From Geomonas ferrireducens (GTDB lineage Bacteria; Desulfobacterota; Desulfuromonadia; Geobacterales; Geobacteraceae), in assembly GCF_004917065.1 (NCBI RefSeq), contig NZ_SSYA01000001.1, positions 371,001-435,000 of the forward strand: a stretch of DNA of 64,000 nt. The letters are read 5' to 3'. The translations under genes were made by a program, and so were the position numbers. Shown in pieces: positions 25,505-35,001 of the stretch. The number at the start of each line of letters is the position of its first letter. Within the stretch, counting starts at the first letter, position 1. The notes beneath the pieces are model-generated. The model saw only the letters and a list, made by a program, of their open reading frames with translations, ran no database searches and was not told the origin of the DNA.

Positions 25505-25729
25505 TTCCTGCCACACCCCTCCACGATGCGCCCGCCATCCATAAAAACATTCTAAGAGAAAGCCTTGCCATCCAATCATTAGTAGTTTATTATTGGCGGG
25601 TTTTCAAAATCTACCATCCTCTGGATGGAGCCCATTTGCAACAGCCCGAAATGATTGTGCTTACAACCACGACGCAGGCTGTCCCCATGTGGCCCCTGCG
25701 CGAGCCTACCCAGAGAAAAGGAGGTTGTC

Positions 25730-26863
25730 ATGAGAAAGATGATTTTCCTCACCGTGGTGCTGATGATGATCGCTCCGACGGCACAAGCTGCGGGGGCGGC
25801 AGGCGACGTCATCAAGATCGGCATGGTGAACGACCAGAGCGGGGCCAACAAAGGCTCAGGAAGAGGGATGAAGGTCGGCGTCGACGCCTACTTCAAGGCG
25901 ATCAACGCGAAAGGTGGTGTTAACGGCAGGAAGCTGGAGCTCGTCGCCATGGACGACCAGATGACGACGGACAAGACCATCGACTGCCTGCTGAAACTGG
26001 CCGACGAACAGAAGGTATTCGCGGTGGTCGGCTCGGTCGGTACCTCGAACTGCGTCGCGAGCCTGCCGGTGGTCAAGGAATACAAGCTTCCGTACATAAA
26101 CCCGAGGACCGGCGCCACCGAACTGCGCACTCCGGTGGTCCGGGAGGTCTTCCATGTCCGCGCCAGCTATCAGCAGGAGGTGGACAAGATCGTGGACCAG
26201 TTGGTGAAGCAGGGGGCGAAGCGTTTCGCGGTCTTCTACCAAAACGACGGGCTCGGCACCGACATCCTCGCCTCCACGGAGAAGGCGGTGAAACGCCACG
26301 GGCTCTCCGTCGTCTCCAAGGGCTCCTTCGAGCGTAACACGGTGGCGGTGACGGCAGGGCTTGCCAGCATCATGGAGGGTAAGCCGGACGCCATCATCGT
26401 CGGCGCGGTGTACAAACCGGGTGCCGAGTTCATCAAGCTCGCGCGCAAGGAAGGGGTAACCGCACGCCTCGCCTCCGGCTCCTTCGCGGGGGGCATGAAT
26501 CTCGTCAAGGCGGTGGGGCCCGAGGCGGCCGAGGGTGTCATCATGAGCCAGGTGGTGCCCGAACTGGACGACTTGAGCCTCCCCATCACCAGGGAGTGCA
26601 AGGAGGCGATCGAGAAGAGTCCCGAGGAGGTCGGCTTCAACTCGGTCAGCATGGAAGGATGCATGGCGGCCAAGTCCATCGTCATGGCGCTGGAGAAGGC
26701 GGGCAATCCCCCCACCCAGGCCGGCTTCATCCAGGCCTACGAGGCGATGAAGGACGCGGACATGGGCGGGATCAAGCTCACCTTCACGCCGCAGGACCAC
26801 CAGGGGCAGGACAACGTCTACCTGCAGGTCGTGAAGGGTAACAAGCTGGTATCCATGAAGTAG
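25730..26863 (+). CDS. ABC transporter substrate-binding protein, LivK-like
   Basis: 377 aa from the ATG at 25730, preceded by AAAGGAGG. Signal peptide [20 protein letters not shown]. The mature protein is a type I periplasmic binding fold (Peripla_BP_6): [55 protein letters not shown] and [15 protein letters not shown]. Such proteins bind branched-chain amino acids, amides or aromatic acids. No permease or ATPase genes follow; instead a chemoreceptor starts 86 bases downstream, so it might deliver its ligand to that receptor or to a transporter encoded elsewhere. Confidence 0.85.
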   Translation: MRKMIFLTVVLMMIAPTAQAAGAAGDVIKIGMVNDQSGANKGSGRGMKVGVDAYFKAINAKGGVNGRKLELVAMDDQMTTDKTIDCLLKLADEQKVFAVVGSVGTSNCVASLPVVKEYKLPYINPRTGATELRTPVVREVFHVRASYQQEVDKIVDQLVKQGAKRFAVFYQNDGLGTDILASTEKAVKRHGLSVVSKGSFERNTVAVTAGLASIMEGKPDAIIVGAVYKPGAEFIKLARKEGVTARLASGSFAGGMNLVKAVGPEAAEGVIMSQVVPELDDLSLPITRECKEAIEKSPEEVGFNSVSMEGCMAAKSIVMALEKAGNPPTQAGFIQAYEAMKDADMGGIKLTFTPQDHQGQDNVYLQVVKGNKLVSMK

Positions 26864-26949
26864 CTCATGAGTACGACGACAGGTCGGGAACCGGCGCCGC
26901 GACTGACTGCGGCCCGGTTCCCTCGGCACGGCATCTTATTTCCGGGGGC

Positions 26950-29436
26950 GTGGCAATGACCGTCAAAAGCAAGCTCTGGGGCAACATCGCGCTGACCATC
27001 GTGGGGATCTCGGTACTGGCCGGGATCGGTCTTTTTTCCATAGCGAAGGTGAAGTCGAGCATCGAGATCCTGACGGGAAAGTCGACGCCGTTGCACCTTA
27101 AGATGCTGGAGCTGCAGCAGACGGTGGAAAAGGTCTCCGCCGATTTCATGCGCCTTGAGATGACGACCGAGCCCGCCGAGGTAACGCGCCTGTCGGAGTC
27201 GATAACGACGCGCATCAAGCGGATGGAGGCCCTGAACGACGACATCGTCAAGGGGGGCGCCTCCTCCAGCGGGGTCGACACCGCGGTGCTGCGCGACATC
27301 GAAAAGACCGTGGTGCAGGTAGCCTCGCAAAGGCTCAGCGACATGTCCCTTTTCAAGAGCGAGATCGCCTCGGTCAACGCGGAGCTCTTGAAGGCCGAGG
27401 GAAGTGTCAGCGCCATGCGCCGACAGATCAGCCAGATGGGAAACAGCGCCCTCTCCAACATCAACTCCTCCCAGGCAGCAAACCTCCAGGTGAACAGCTC
27501 GATCAAGAAACTACTCACCCTGCAAAGCCGGTTGAAGGACATCAACATCTTCATGGCGGACCTCGAACTGGTGAAGAGCAAGTTCAAGATCGCGCCCTTA
27601 AAGGAGCGCCTGAAAAACACCATCGAGCTCACCCGCAACATCGAAGTGGATCCGGGGGACAACCCGGCCATCAAGGAAGTGAAGGGTGTGGCGACCGAGA
27701 TCCTGAACCGGATCGGCGCCGAGGAAGGGGGCCTTCTGGCCCTCAGGCAGGAGATGCTGAACAACCCGGAGAAGGCTGACGCGGAGCAGTACGCGACCAA
27801 GGCGCGGGAGATCATGAAACCGCTCGAGGAAAACAGCAAGAAGATCTTCAACACCATCGACACCCTCGAGCTGCAGATCGTTAAGGACCGTAACAAGGTG
27901 GTGTCGTCGCTAGGCTTTCAGAATGCGGCCAACGGCGTAATGGAGGCTGGCAGCAACATCAGTGTGGACGTGAAGGAGCTGAACGCCGGGGTGCGCCAGA
28001 TCATGCTGAGCGGCACCGAAGCGGAGGTAGGCAAGCTGTCGGGAACGCTAGCCCAGTCCCAGAAGAGGATCGAGGCGAACATAGCCGCGGCTAGAAAACT
28101 CCTGCTCGACTCCGGGCAGAAGGACCTCGCGCGGAACATCACCGATGTCTCCGGCATCATCCGCAAAGCGGGCGCATCGATCCGGAAGATCGAGGCGACC
28201 AAGCTCGGCGTGATCCGCAGCAACCTCGCCATGCAGAAGGCGCTGGAATCGGCGCAAGGGATCTCACGCGAACAGGCGCAAAGAAGCGAGGAGCAGGTAA
28301 AAAGCATCGGCGAGAACCAGCAGCAGATCCTGACCGGCGTGCGCCGCGCGGTAGACAACGCCACCCTGCTCTCCTATGTCATGATTGCGGTCTCGGCGGC
28401 CGTGATCCTCATCTCCTTCGTGATCAGCCTGCGCATCATCGCCTCGATCACGAGGCCCCTCGCCCACGCGAAGCTCGTGACCGCGGAGATCGCCGCCGGC
28501 AACCTGACCAAGCGCATCAAGACCGGTTCGCGCGACGAGATCGGCGACATCTGCGACAGCATCAACAACATCGTCGTGAACCTGCACGAGGTACTCTCGC
28601 GGGTTTCGCAGAACACCGCCCAGGTCGCCTCGGCCTCAACGGAGCTCTCCTGCGCCGCCGAGCAGATGGCAGCCGGTGCGGCCCAGGTCGCCGGGCAGGC
28701 TGCCACGGTGGCCACGGCCAGCGAGGAGATGGCGGCGACCTCCAACGAGATAGCCCTTAGCTGCACGCAGGCCGCCGAGGGGTCGAAGCAGGCCAACAAC
28801 GCCGCGGAGGCGGGCGCTGACGTGGTGAAGGAAACGGTCCAGGGGATGAACCAGATCGCCGAGCAGGTCCGTGCGTCCGCAGTGACGGTGGGTGACCTCG
28901 GCAAGAAGTCGGAACAGATCGGCGCCATCGTCAACACCATCAACGACATCGCCGACCAGACGAACCTCCTGGCATTGAACGCCGCCATCGAGGCGGCGCG
29001 CGCCGGAGAGCAGGGGCGCGGCTTTGCCGTCGTCGCCGACGAGGTGCGCGCCCTGGCGCAGCGGACTTCGAGTGCGACACGCGAGATCGGTGAGATGATC
29101 AAGGCCGTGCAGCAGCAGACGAGAGGTGCGATCGGTGCCATGCAGTCCGGCGTCACCCGGGTCGAGGCGGGCACCGTCGAGGCGGCGAAATCGGGTGCCG
29201 CACTGGAGGAGATCCTCCAGCAGATCGGCTCGGTCACCGTCCAAGTGAACCAGATCGCCACCGCAGCGGAAGAGCAGACCGCGACCACGGTGGAGATCAG
29301 CAACAACATCCAGAACATAAACGAGGTGGTGCAGGACACCGCGAAGAACGCCCAGGAGTCTGCGGCGTCCGCGGCGCTTCTGTCACGGCTCGCCGAGGAA
29401 CAGCAGAAACTGGTCGGGCAGTTCAAGCTGAGCTAG
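26950..29436 (+). CDS. Methyl-accepting chemotaxis protein
   Basis: 828 aa. It starts at GTG 26950 or ATG 26956. TM1 is at about 10-30 and TM2 at about 475-497 ([19 protein letters not shown]), enclosing an unusually long periplasmic helical domain of about 440 residues. A HAMP domain follows ([19 protein letters not shown]), then the signalling hairpin with the invariant tip [20 protein letters not shown] and [17 protein letters not shown]. It relays ligand signals to CheA/CheW. No CheW-binding pentapeptide tail is visible at the C-terminus (ends VGQFKLS). The preceding periplasmic binding protein is a possible ligand partner. Confidence 0.92.
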   Translation: MAMTVKSKLWGNIALTIVGISVLAGIGLFSIAKVKSSIEILTGKSTPLHLKMLELQQTVEKVSADFMRLEMTTEPAEVTRLSESITTRIKRMEALNDDIVKGGASSSGVDTAVLRDIEKTVVQVASQRLSDMSLFKSEIASVNAELLKAEGSVSAMRRQISQMGNSALSNINSSQAANLQVNSSIKKLLTLQSRLKDINIFMADLELVKSKFKIAPLKERLKNTIELTRNIEVDPGDNPAIKEVKGVATEILNRIGAEEGGLLALRQEMLNNPEKADAEQYATKAREIMKPLEENSKKIFNTIDTLELQIVKDRNKVVSSLGFQNAANGVMEAGSNISVDVKELNAGVRQIMLSGTEAEVGKLSGTLAQSQKRIEANIAAARKLLLDSGQKDLARNITDVSGIIRKAGASIRKIEATKLGVIRSNLAMQKALESAQGISREQAQRSEEQVKSIGENQQQILTGVRRAVDNATLLSYVMIAVSAAVILISFVISLRIIASITRPLAHAKLVTAEIAAGNLTKRIKTGSRDEIGDICDSINNIVVNLHEVLSRVSQNTAQVASASTELSCAAEQMAAGAAQVAGQAATVATASEEMAATSNEIALSCTQAAEGSKQANNAAEAGADVVKETVQGMNQIAEQVRASAVTVGDLGKKSEQIGAIVNTINDIADQTNLLALNAAIEAARAGEQGRGFAVVADEVRALAQRTSSATREIGEMIKAVQQQTRGAIGAMQSGVTRVEAGTVEAAKSGAALEEILQQIGSVTVQVNQIATAAEEQTATTVEISNNIQNINEVVQDTAKNAQESAASAALLSRLAEEQQKLVGQFKLS

Positions 29437-29488
29437 CAGATCGCTGGGCGCGCAACGCCCGGTCATGACAGCGAGATGAGGTGCGATC

Positions 29489-31135
29489 ATGATCAAGATT
29501 CTCCTCGAGAACCCGTTGATGCTTCTGCTCATGGTGGCTGCGCTTGGTTATCCGCTCGGGCGCATCAAGTGCTACGGCATCACCTTAGGCGTCGGCGCCG
29601 TCCTCTTCGTGGGGCTGGGCTTCGGCATGCTCCACCCCGACATGAAGGCCCCCGCCATCGTGTACATCATGGGGCAGGCGCTCTTCGTCTACACCGTCGG
29701 GCTCTCGGCCGGCCCCTCCTTCGTCTCGACCTTCCGCAGAAACGGCGTCATGAACAACGCCGTCGCAGGCGGGGTACTCTGCGTGTCGGCTGCGGTATGC
29801 ATAGCACTGCAGCGCTACCTGGAACTGAAGCCGGGAATCGCCGCCGGGATTTTCTGCGGCAGCCTCACCGCCTCCCCGGCGCTCGGGGGCGCGCTCGAAT
29901 CGATCCGTCAGACCGCGCCGGAGAACCTCCTCGAGAAGCTTTTGGCCGAGCCCGTAGTCGGTTTCTCGGTCGCCTACCCCATCGGCGTCATCGGTCTCAT
30001 GCTGACGATAAACGTCTGCCAGAAGCTCTGGAAGGTGGACTACCAGGCCGAGTACCAGGTCCTGCATAAGCCCGAGGACCGCAAGTCGTTGGTGCACTGC
30101 ACCATCAAGGTGCAGACAGTGGAGCCGCCGGACACGACCGTTCAGAGGCTGAACGAGTCGAACAACTGCGAGGTGATCTTCAGCCGGGTCAAGCGCTCCG
30201 GCGAGTTCTTCTACGCCGGTCCCGCCACCGTGCTGCAGCCTGGAGACCTGGTCATGGTGGCCGGCCTGCCGCAGGAGATCGAAAAGCTCGCGGCGGTGCT
30301 AGGGGAACGCAGGAGCAAGGAGCGCCTCGGGCTGGACCGCACCGAGTACGAGTACCGCCGGATATTCGTATCGAGTCCGCAAGCGATCGGGCGCACCATA
30401 GGCGAGTTGCACAATGACCAGCGTTTCGGTGAGGTGATCACGCTCGTGCGCCGCGGCGACAGCGAGCTGCTTCCCGACGGGGAGATGGTGCTGGAGTTGG
30501 GGGACGTGATCCGGGTCCTTGCGCACAAAAGCGACATGGATGCGGTGACCGCCTTCTTCGGCAACTCGTATCGCAAGGTGAGCGAGGTGGACGTGATGAC
30601 CTTCAGCCTGGGCCTCGTCATCGGTCTCATCCTCGGTCTCATCCCCTTCCCATTCCCGGGGGGCGGAAGCATGCAACTCGGCTTCGCCGGCGGCCCCCTC
30701 ATCGTCGGCATCCTCCTCGGCACCTTCGGCAGGACCGGCAAAATGGTCTGGAGCCTCCCCTACAGCGCCAGCATGACGCTGAAGCAGGTTGGACTCGTCC
30801 TTTTTCTCGCCGGGATCGGCACCCGCTCCGGCTACAGCCTGCTCACCACGCTGACCGAGGGGGGGGGCGGCGCCATCTTCATCGCCGGGGTCTGCCTCAC
30901 CGCAGTCACCGCCTTCCTTGGCCTCTTCATCGCGCACAAGATCATGAAGCTCCCGATGACGCTCGCCGTAGGCATCGTCGCGGGGATGCACACCTCCACG
31001 CCGGGCCTCGGATACATCAAGGAACAGACCGGCAACGACCTCTCCGACCAGGGGTACGCCTGCGTCTTCCCGTTCGCCACGATAGGGAAGATCATCCTGG
31101 TCCACATCATTCTTGCCACGGTCGGCCCCTACTGA
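29489..31135 (+). CDS. AspT/YidE-family transporter with two RCK_C domains
   Basis: 548 aa. The N-terminal half has about five membrane segments (LLMVAALGYPLGRIK, YIMGQALFVYTVGLSAGP, GIAAGIFCGSLTASPALGG). The cytoplasmic centre has two RCK_C/TrkA-C domains (about 200-270 and 285-365, with LQPGDLVMVAG and LELGDVIRVLAH). The C-terminal half repeats the membrane module (FSLGLVIGLILGLIPFPFPG, AVGIVAGMHTSTPGLGYI). The layout is that of aspartate:alanine exchanger relatives. The substrate here is unknown. GAGGTG precedes the ATG. The gene follows the chemoreceptor by 52 bases. Confidence 0.88.
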   Translation: MIKILLENPLMLLLMVAALGYPLGRIKCYGITLGVGAVLFVGLGFGMLHPDMKAPAIVYIMGQALFVYTVGLSAGPSFVSTFRRNGVMNNAVAGGVLCVSAAVCIALQRYLELKPGIAAGIFCGSLTASPALGGALESIRQTAPENLLEKLLAEPVVGFSVAYPIGVIGLMLTINVCQKLWKVDYQAEYQVLHKPEDRKSLVHCTIKVQTVEPPDTTVQRLNESNNCEVIFSRVKRSGEFFYAGPATVLQPGDLVMVAGLPQEIEKLAAVLGERRSKERLGLDRTEYEYRRIFVSSPQAIGRTIGELHNDQRFGEVITLVRRGDSELLPDGEMVLELGDVIRVLAHKSDMDAVTAFFGNSYRKVSEVDVMTFSLGLVIGLILGLIPFPFPGGGSMQLGFAGGPLIVGILLGTFGRTGKMVWSLPYSASMTLKQVGLVLFLAGIGTRSGYSLLTTLTEGGGGAIFIAGVCLTAVTAFLGLFIAHKIMKLPMTLAVGIVAGMHTSTPGLGYIKEQTGNDLSDQGYACVFPFATIGKIILVHIILATVGPY

Positions 31136-31196
31136 CGCCTGCGGGCTCGGCCCGCCTCCCCTACCCGCCACCCGAACCGCAGCTGAACGCGCGGCG

Positions 31197-31215
31197 TGTA
31201 TAGCGTCGCTATACA
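31197..31215. promoter_or_regulatory. Dyad TGTAT-N9-ATACA, site A (candidate BccR-type binding site)
   Basis: TGTATAGCGTCGCTATACA is a perfect 19-bp dyad (one central base). It lies about 99 bases before the sigma-54 promoter of the dodecaheme cytochrome. The same outer pattern with the same spacing recurs twice before the sigma-54 promoter on the other side of the regulator gene (34132 and 34236). Confidence 0.65.
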
Positions 31216-31313
31216 GCGCCCCCTCACCGGGGCGCCGCCCTTCCGTGCGGCCGTCGGCAAAAGGCCCATCTTTCCAAACAGATACCGAATCTCGGCTAAC
31301 CACCGGATATTCC

Positions 31314-31329
31314 GGCACGCGTGATGCAA
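31314..31329 (+). promoter_or_regulatory. Sigma-54 promoter for the dodecaheme cytochrome
   Basis: CGGCACGCGTGATGCA carries the -24 GG and -12 GC exactly 10 bases apart and matches TGGCACG-N4-TTGCA at all but two positions. It lies 77 bases before the start of the cytochrome gene. Confidence 0.65.
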
Positions 31330-31405
31330 CAGGTCCTTTCTGAAAACAATCTGCTCGAGAAACGGCAGTACGGTACATCAATCCACAAACCGGGAGGGAC
31401 AGACC

Positions 31406-32401
31406 ATGGGACGCAGATCCGCATTCGCCGTGTTGGCCGCATTGGCACTGGCAGCATCCGGGGCGATGGCACTGGAGCTGAAGAACGTCGTGTACGAGAC
31501 TGACGGGGCGGGCAAGGTGGTCTTCAGCCATTCGACCCATCTGAAGGCGAAAAACGCCCAGGGCGGGAAAACGACCTGCAAAAGCTGCCACGAGGACGCC
31601 AATGCACCGAAGAGCAAGGCAACCATGGCGGACATGGAGAAGGGGAAATCGTGCGGCAAGTGCCACGACGGCAAGCATGCATTCGCCGTCGCGCAATGCA
31701 CCAGATGCCACAAGGTGAAAAACATCACCTACAAGATCAAACAGACAGGCCCGGTGCACTTCAGCCACGCCATTCACCTAAAGAGCATGCAGTGCACCGC
31801 GTGCCACGACGCCATTTTCACTACCGGGCACAACCCGCCGACGACCATGGCGGAGATGAAGAAGGGGAAATCGTGCGGGGCTTGTCACAACGGCAACAAA
31901 GCCTTCAGCATCGACCGGTGCGAGGCCTGCCACCCCTCGCCCAAGCAGGTGGTCTTCAAGGTCAAGCAGACCGGCCCTACCGTCTTCGACCACGGCAAAC
32001 ATGCAGGGCTCTACAGCTGCGGCAAGTGCCACTCTGCCATCTACTCGCTGTCACCCAATCACAAGCCGGTCTCCATGGCGGCCATGCAGAAGGGGAAATC
32101 CTGCGGTGCCTGCCACAACGCGAAAGAGGCCTTCGCCTTGGCCAAGTGCGAAAAATGCCATCCGGTACGGGAAATCAACTTCAAGGTGGCCAAGGTCGGC
32201 GATGTGAAGTTCAGCCACACCTCGCACCTGCAGATGTACAAATGCCAGGACTGCCACACGCGCACCTTCCCGACCAGAAGCGGCAACAAACCGATCTCGA
32301 TGTCCGAGATGAAGAAGGCCAGGTCGTGCGGGGCATGCCACGACGGCAAGGCCGCCTTCACGGTCAACGGCAACTGTGACTCCTGCCACGTCCGCGGCTG
32401 A
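31406..32401 (+). CDS. Dodecaheme c-type cytochrome of four c7-like triheme repeats
   Basis: 331 aa with signal peptide MGRRSAFAVLAALALAASG then AMA. Twelve CxxCH heme sites: CKSCH, CGKCH, CTRCH, CTACH, CGACH, CEACH, CGKCH, CGACH, CEKCH, CQDCH, CGACH, CDSCH. They fall in four repeats of about 75 residues, each with F-x-H-x-x-H, then CxxCH, M-x-x-M-x-K-G-K-S-C-G-x-CH and a third CxxCH. This matches the triheme c7-polymer ('nanowire') cytochromes such as GSU1996, and the heme count equals that of OmcQ (GSU0592). It probably stores and conducts electrons across the periplasm. The sigma-54 promoter and site A link its expression to the neighbouring regulator. Confidence 0.9.
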   Translation: MGRRSAFAVLAALALAASGAMALELKNVVYETDGAGKVVFSHSTHLKAKNAQGGKTTCKSCHEDANAPKSKATMADMEKGKSCGKCHDGKHAFAVAQCTRCHKVKNITYKIKQTGPVHFSHAIHLKSMQCTACHDAIFTTGHNPPTTMAEMKKGKSCGACHNGNKAFSIDRCEACHPSPKQVVFKVKQTGPTVFDHGKHAGLYSCGKCHSAIYSLSPNHKPVSMAAMQKGKSCGACHNAKEAFALAKCEKCHPVREINFKVAKVGDVKFSHTSHLQMYKCQDCHTRTFPTRSGNKPISMSEMKKARSCGACHDGKAAFTVNGNCDSCHVRG

Positions 32402-32421
32402 GAAGGGGCCCTAAAACGCAG

Positions 32422-32466
32422 CGCGGGCCGTCGCTTCACGAAGAAGCGGCGGCCCGCGTTTTTTTC
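32422..32466. terminator. Strong bidirectional terminator
   Basis: CGCGGGCCGTCGCTTC pairs with GAAGCGGCGGCCCGCG (one G-T wobble), followed by seven T. It lies between the convergent cytochrome gene and the regulator gene. Confidence 0.85.
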
Positions 32467-32484
32467 ATGCGGCAAGCGCAAAGG

Positions 32485-33912
32485 TTACGTCTTGCCGAAG
32501 TAATCCTTCACCGAGATCCCGAGCCGTTTCAGCATGGTCTGGAAGTTCGGGCGCAGCATGCCGGTCTCCTCGGCGGCCCGTGAGATGTTCCCCTGGGTCT
32601 TCTTGAGCGCGTTGATCACGAAGGCCTTTTCCACGCCCTCCACCGACTTGTCACGAATCTGGCGCTTCATCTCCTTCAGGTCCTCGACGTTTTGCGGCAC
32701 CAGCCCGCCAAACTCGTCGTCACCCTCCGCATCATCCCTTCCAGAGACGACTGCGTCGCCAAGTTCCAGGTCTTCCTGCTGAACCAGTTCCCCCTCGGTG
32801 AGTACGACGGCCCGCTCGATGCAGTTCACCAGCTCGCGCACGTTCCCCGGGAACGGGTAGTGCTCCAGAAACTGCATCGCCTCCTGGGAGATGCCCCGGA
32901 TATCCTTCCCCATTTCACCCACGAATTTTTCGAGGTAGTGCCGCGCGAGAAGCGGGATGTCACCCTTGCGCTCGCGCAGGGGTGGGAGTTCCAGCGGGAT
33001 GATGTTCAGACGGAAGAAGAGGTCTTCGCGGAAGGTCCCTTCGGCGACCATGGTCTTCAAGTTCCTGTTGCTCGCAGCGACCAGGTGCACGTCGAAGGGG
33101 ACGGGCTGGGTCCCCCCGATCGGGGTTACCTTCCGCTCCTGCAGTACACGCAAAAGCTTCGCCTGCGTGGAAACGCTGATGTTGGACACCTCGTCCAGGA
33201 AAAGGGTACCGCCGTCGGCAACCTTGAAAAGGCCGGTTTTCGTCTGCACCGCCCCGGTGAAGGCGCCCCGCACATGGCCGAAAAGCTCGCTCTCCAGAAG
33301 GGTTTCCGCGAGTGCCGTGCAATCTACGGCCACGAAGGGACGGTCCCTGCGGGGACTGTTGTTATGAATGGCGCGCGCCGCGAGCTCCTTCCCCGTACCG
33401 CTTTCGCCGTAGACGAGGACCGTGCTAGCCGTGGGTGCGACCTGCAGGATGCGCCGGTAAACCTTCTGCATCTCCGGGCTCTGCCCCACGAAGAGGTCGA
33501 AGCCCTGGTGGCACTGCAATTCGTTTTTGAGAAAGAGGTCTTCGGGGGGAAGCTTGCGCTGTTCCAGGGCGAGCTTAACTTTTTCGAGGATCTGGTCCGG
33601 AGCGAACGGCTTGACGAGGTAATCGACGGTTCCCCGGCGCATCGCCTCGACTGCGGTCTCCACCGTGGCGAACCCGGTGATCATGATGACCGGAACCCCC
33701 GGCTGCAGCGTCTTCACCGTGTCCAGCACCTCGAAACCGCTCATGCCCGGCATCTTGAGATCGGTGATGATGAGATCGAATTCCTGTTTTTGCAGCAATG
33801 GGATGGCTACGATACCGCTCTTCGCAGTTTCCACCTGGTAACCAGCACCCTCCAGAATCCGTGAAAGCCCCTCCCGAATTACAGCTTCATCATCTACAAC
33901 CAGGATGTTCAT
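32485..33912 (-). CDS. bccR: Sigma-54-dependent response regulator, BccR-like
   Basis: 475 aa from the ATG at 33912 (GGTGAG upstream). The receiver has phospho-acceptor D51 (IITDLKMPGMSG) and KPF switch. The AAA+ domain has Walker A GESGTGKE (169-176), the sigma-54-contacting GAFTGA loop (216-221) and LFLDEVSNIS. The C-terminal Fis-type helix-turn-helix is about 435-470. In G. sulfurreducens the regulator BccR (GSU0598) lies divergent from the cbcBA genes and controls them; this gene has the same position relative to cbcA/cbcB here. No cognate kinase is adjacent; the di-heme histidine kinase at 47735 is one candidate. Regulator class certain, BccR orthology by synteny. Confidence 0.88.
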   Translation of the reverse strand: MNILVVDDEAVIREGLSRILEGAGYQVETAKSGIVAIPLLQKQEFDLIITDLKMPGMSGFEVLDTVKTLQPGVPVIMITGFATVETAVEAMRRGTVDYLVKPFAPDQILEKVKLALEQRKLPPEDLFLKNELQCHQGFDLFVGQSPEMQKVYRRILQVAPTASTVLVYGESGTGKELAARAIHNNSPRRDRPFVAVDCTALAETLLESELFGHVRGAFTGAVQTKTGLFKVADGGTLFLDEVSNISVSTQAKLLRVLQERKVTPIGGTQPVPFDVHLVAASNRNLKTMVAEGTFREDLFFRLNIIPLELPPLRERKGDIPLLARHYLEKFVGEMGKDIRGISQEAMQFLEHYPFPGNVRELVNCIERAVVLTEGELVQQEDLELGDAVVSGRDDAEGDDEFGGLVPQNVEDLKEMKRQIRDKSVEGVEKAFVINALKKTQGNISRAAEETGMLRPNFQTMLKRLGISVKDYFGKT

Positions 33913-33997
33913 AGGCTCACCATACCTCATTCAAGGTTACAGGCTCGATCACCTCGTCGGTCGACGTCAACAAAAGATGTCATTCATGTGCAGCTAT

Positions 33998-34026
33998 TCA
34001 ATAGCCCACAAACATCATCGTGTCAA
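33998..34026 (-). promoter_or_regulatory. Sigma-70 type promoter for the sigma-54 regulator
   Basis: On the minus strand TTGACA (34026-34021), 17-base spacer, TATTGA (34003-33998), 86 bases before the regulator start. Confidence 0.5.
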
Positions 34027-34131
34027 CATCAAGCATTGTAAACGGCAAGTTCCTCACTGCAACCTTCCATGCCTTTGCAGATAAAGAAGCAAAAGGCTCG
34101 AGACAGTAAAGCCGCGCCGCACCTCCTAGAG

Positions 34132-34150
34132 TGTATCTCGCCTTTATACA
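34132..34150. promoter_or_regulatory. Dyad TGTAT-N9-ATACA, site B
   Basis: TGTAT-CTCGCCTTT-ATACA, extended by G/C to GTGTAT...ATACAC. It lies about 190 bases before the sigma-54 promoter of the cbc operon and 104 bases before site C. A further short dyad CCGTGT-tgg-ACACGG abuts it at 34151-34165. Confidence 0.65.
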
Positions 34151-34235
34151 CCGTGTTGGACACGGATAACATGTTGAAATTGCGTGATCTGCCTTTAGCG
34201 ACGACCGTTTTGCCCATCCGCCCGAAACACGGAGC

Positions 34236-34254
34236 TGTATTAAAGCGTTATACA
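34236..34254. promoter_or_regulatory. Dyad TGTAT-N9-ATACA, site C
   Basis: TGTAT-TAAAGCGTT-ATACA, extended by C/G to CTGTAT...ATACAG. It lies about 84 bases before the sigma-54 promoter, a normal distance for an NtrC-type enhancer site. Confidence 0.65.
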
Positions 34255-34337
34255 GATTCGGGAAGACTTTCTCGCCACGCCGGACACACCATTCGCACAC
34301 ATATAATAATTTCAACCACTTGCAAGTTTACAAAAAG

Positions 34338-34353
34338 TGGCATGGTCGATGCT
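34338..34353 (+). promoter_or_regulatory. Sigma-54 promoter of the cbc operon
   Basis: TGGCATGGTCGATGCT matches TGGCACGG-N3-TTGCT at 14 of 16 positions counting the free bases, with -24 GG and -12 GC 10 bases apart. It lies 53 bases before the first gene of the operon (34406). Confidence 0.7.
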
Positions 34354-34405
34354 AGTAGGAAAGCAAGATCCGGGCATGACGATCTGCCCGCGACGGGGAG
34401 GAATC

Positions 34406-34654
34406 ATGAAAGCGCTCGCCACCTTGATCGTAGCCCTGCTCGCCTCCGTACCCCAGGCCCTTGCTGCAGCCCAGGATTCGGCTCCTGCCTGGAACGGATT
34501 CGCTGCCACCTTCTTCATTACCTTCGCGGCCACCGTGTTCATTTTCCAGCTCTTCCCCGGCGCAGCGCTCTTCATCGGGCTTCTCAAGGGACTCTTCGGC
34601 GCCCACACCAAGCGGGAAGCGGCGGTGAAGAGCCGCAGCACCAGAATCGGCTAG
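34406..34654 (+). CDS. Small membrane protein 1 of the cbc operon
   Basis: 82 aa from the ATG at 34406 (GGGGAGGAATC upstream). Signal-like segment MKALATLIVALLASVPQALA, then one membrane segment at about 34-55 (TFFITFAATVFIFQLFPGA) and a basic tail. The membrane segment shares the pattern F-x(6-9)-Q-hydrophobic-hydrophobic-P with the next two proteins. By position it matches the small genes (GSU0595-GSU0597) between bccR and cbcA in G. sulfurreducens. Function unknown; probably a subunit or assembly factor of the Cbc complex. Confidence 0.75.
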   Translation: MKALATLIVALLASVPQALAAAQDSAPAWNGFAATFFITFAATVFIFQLFPGAALFIGLLKGLFGAHTKREAAVKSRSTRIG

Positions 34655-34705
34655 AGCACCCTGAACCGTTAACAAGCACAATTTCCCGATACCAAGGAGG
34701 ATGCC

Positions 34706-34969
34706 ATGAAAAAGCTAGCCAACCAAAAAGCCAAAATCGTCACCTGCTCCATCATCGGTCTGGTCCTGGCCGGTGCCGCCATGATCTCCGGCGTAGTCGA
34801 TCTCTCCGGGCATGAAGGGACCATGTCCAAGGTGTTCTTCCTCTTCCTCGGTGCTGTGATCGTGGTCCAGGTGATCCCGGGGCTCATGCTGCTGGGTGCT
34901 ATGCTCAAAGGGGTCTACTCCCTGGTCAGCAAAAAATCCCGGGTTCCAGTGGAAACCGATACCAAGTAG
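34706..34969 (+). CDS. Small membrane protein 2 of the cbc operon
   Basis: 87 aa, AAGGAGG upstream. Two membrane segments: about 11-30 (IVTCSIIGLVLAGAAMISG) and 43-67 (VFFLFLGAVIVVQVIPGLML), joined by a short loop with DLSGHEG. The second contains the same Q-x-I-P-G motif seen in protein 1 and, as QLVP, in protein 3. No cofactor ligands (His, Cys pairs) are evident within the membrane. Function unknown. Confidence 0.75.
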   Translation: MKKLANQKAKIVTCSIIGLVLAGAAMISGVVDLSGHEGTMSKVFFLFLGAVIVVQVIPGLMLLGAMLKGVYSLVSKKSRVPVETDTK

Positions 34970-35001
34970 TCGGTGCTGGCTAAGGCCAGTCGAGGTGGGC
35001 C

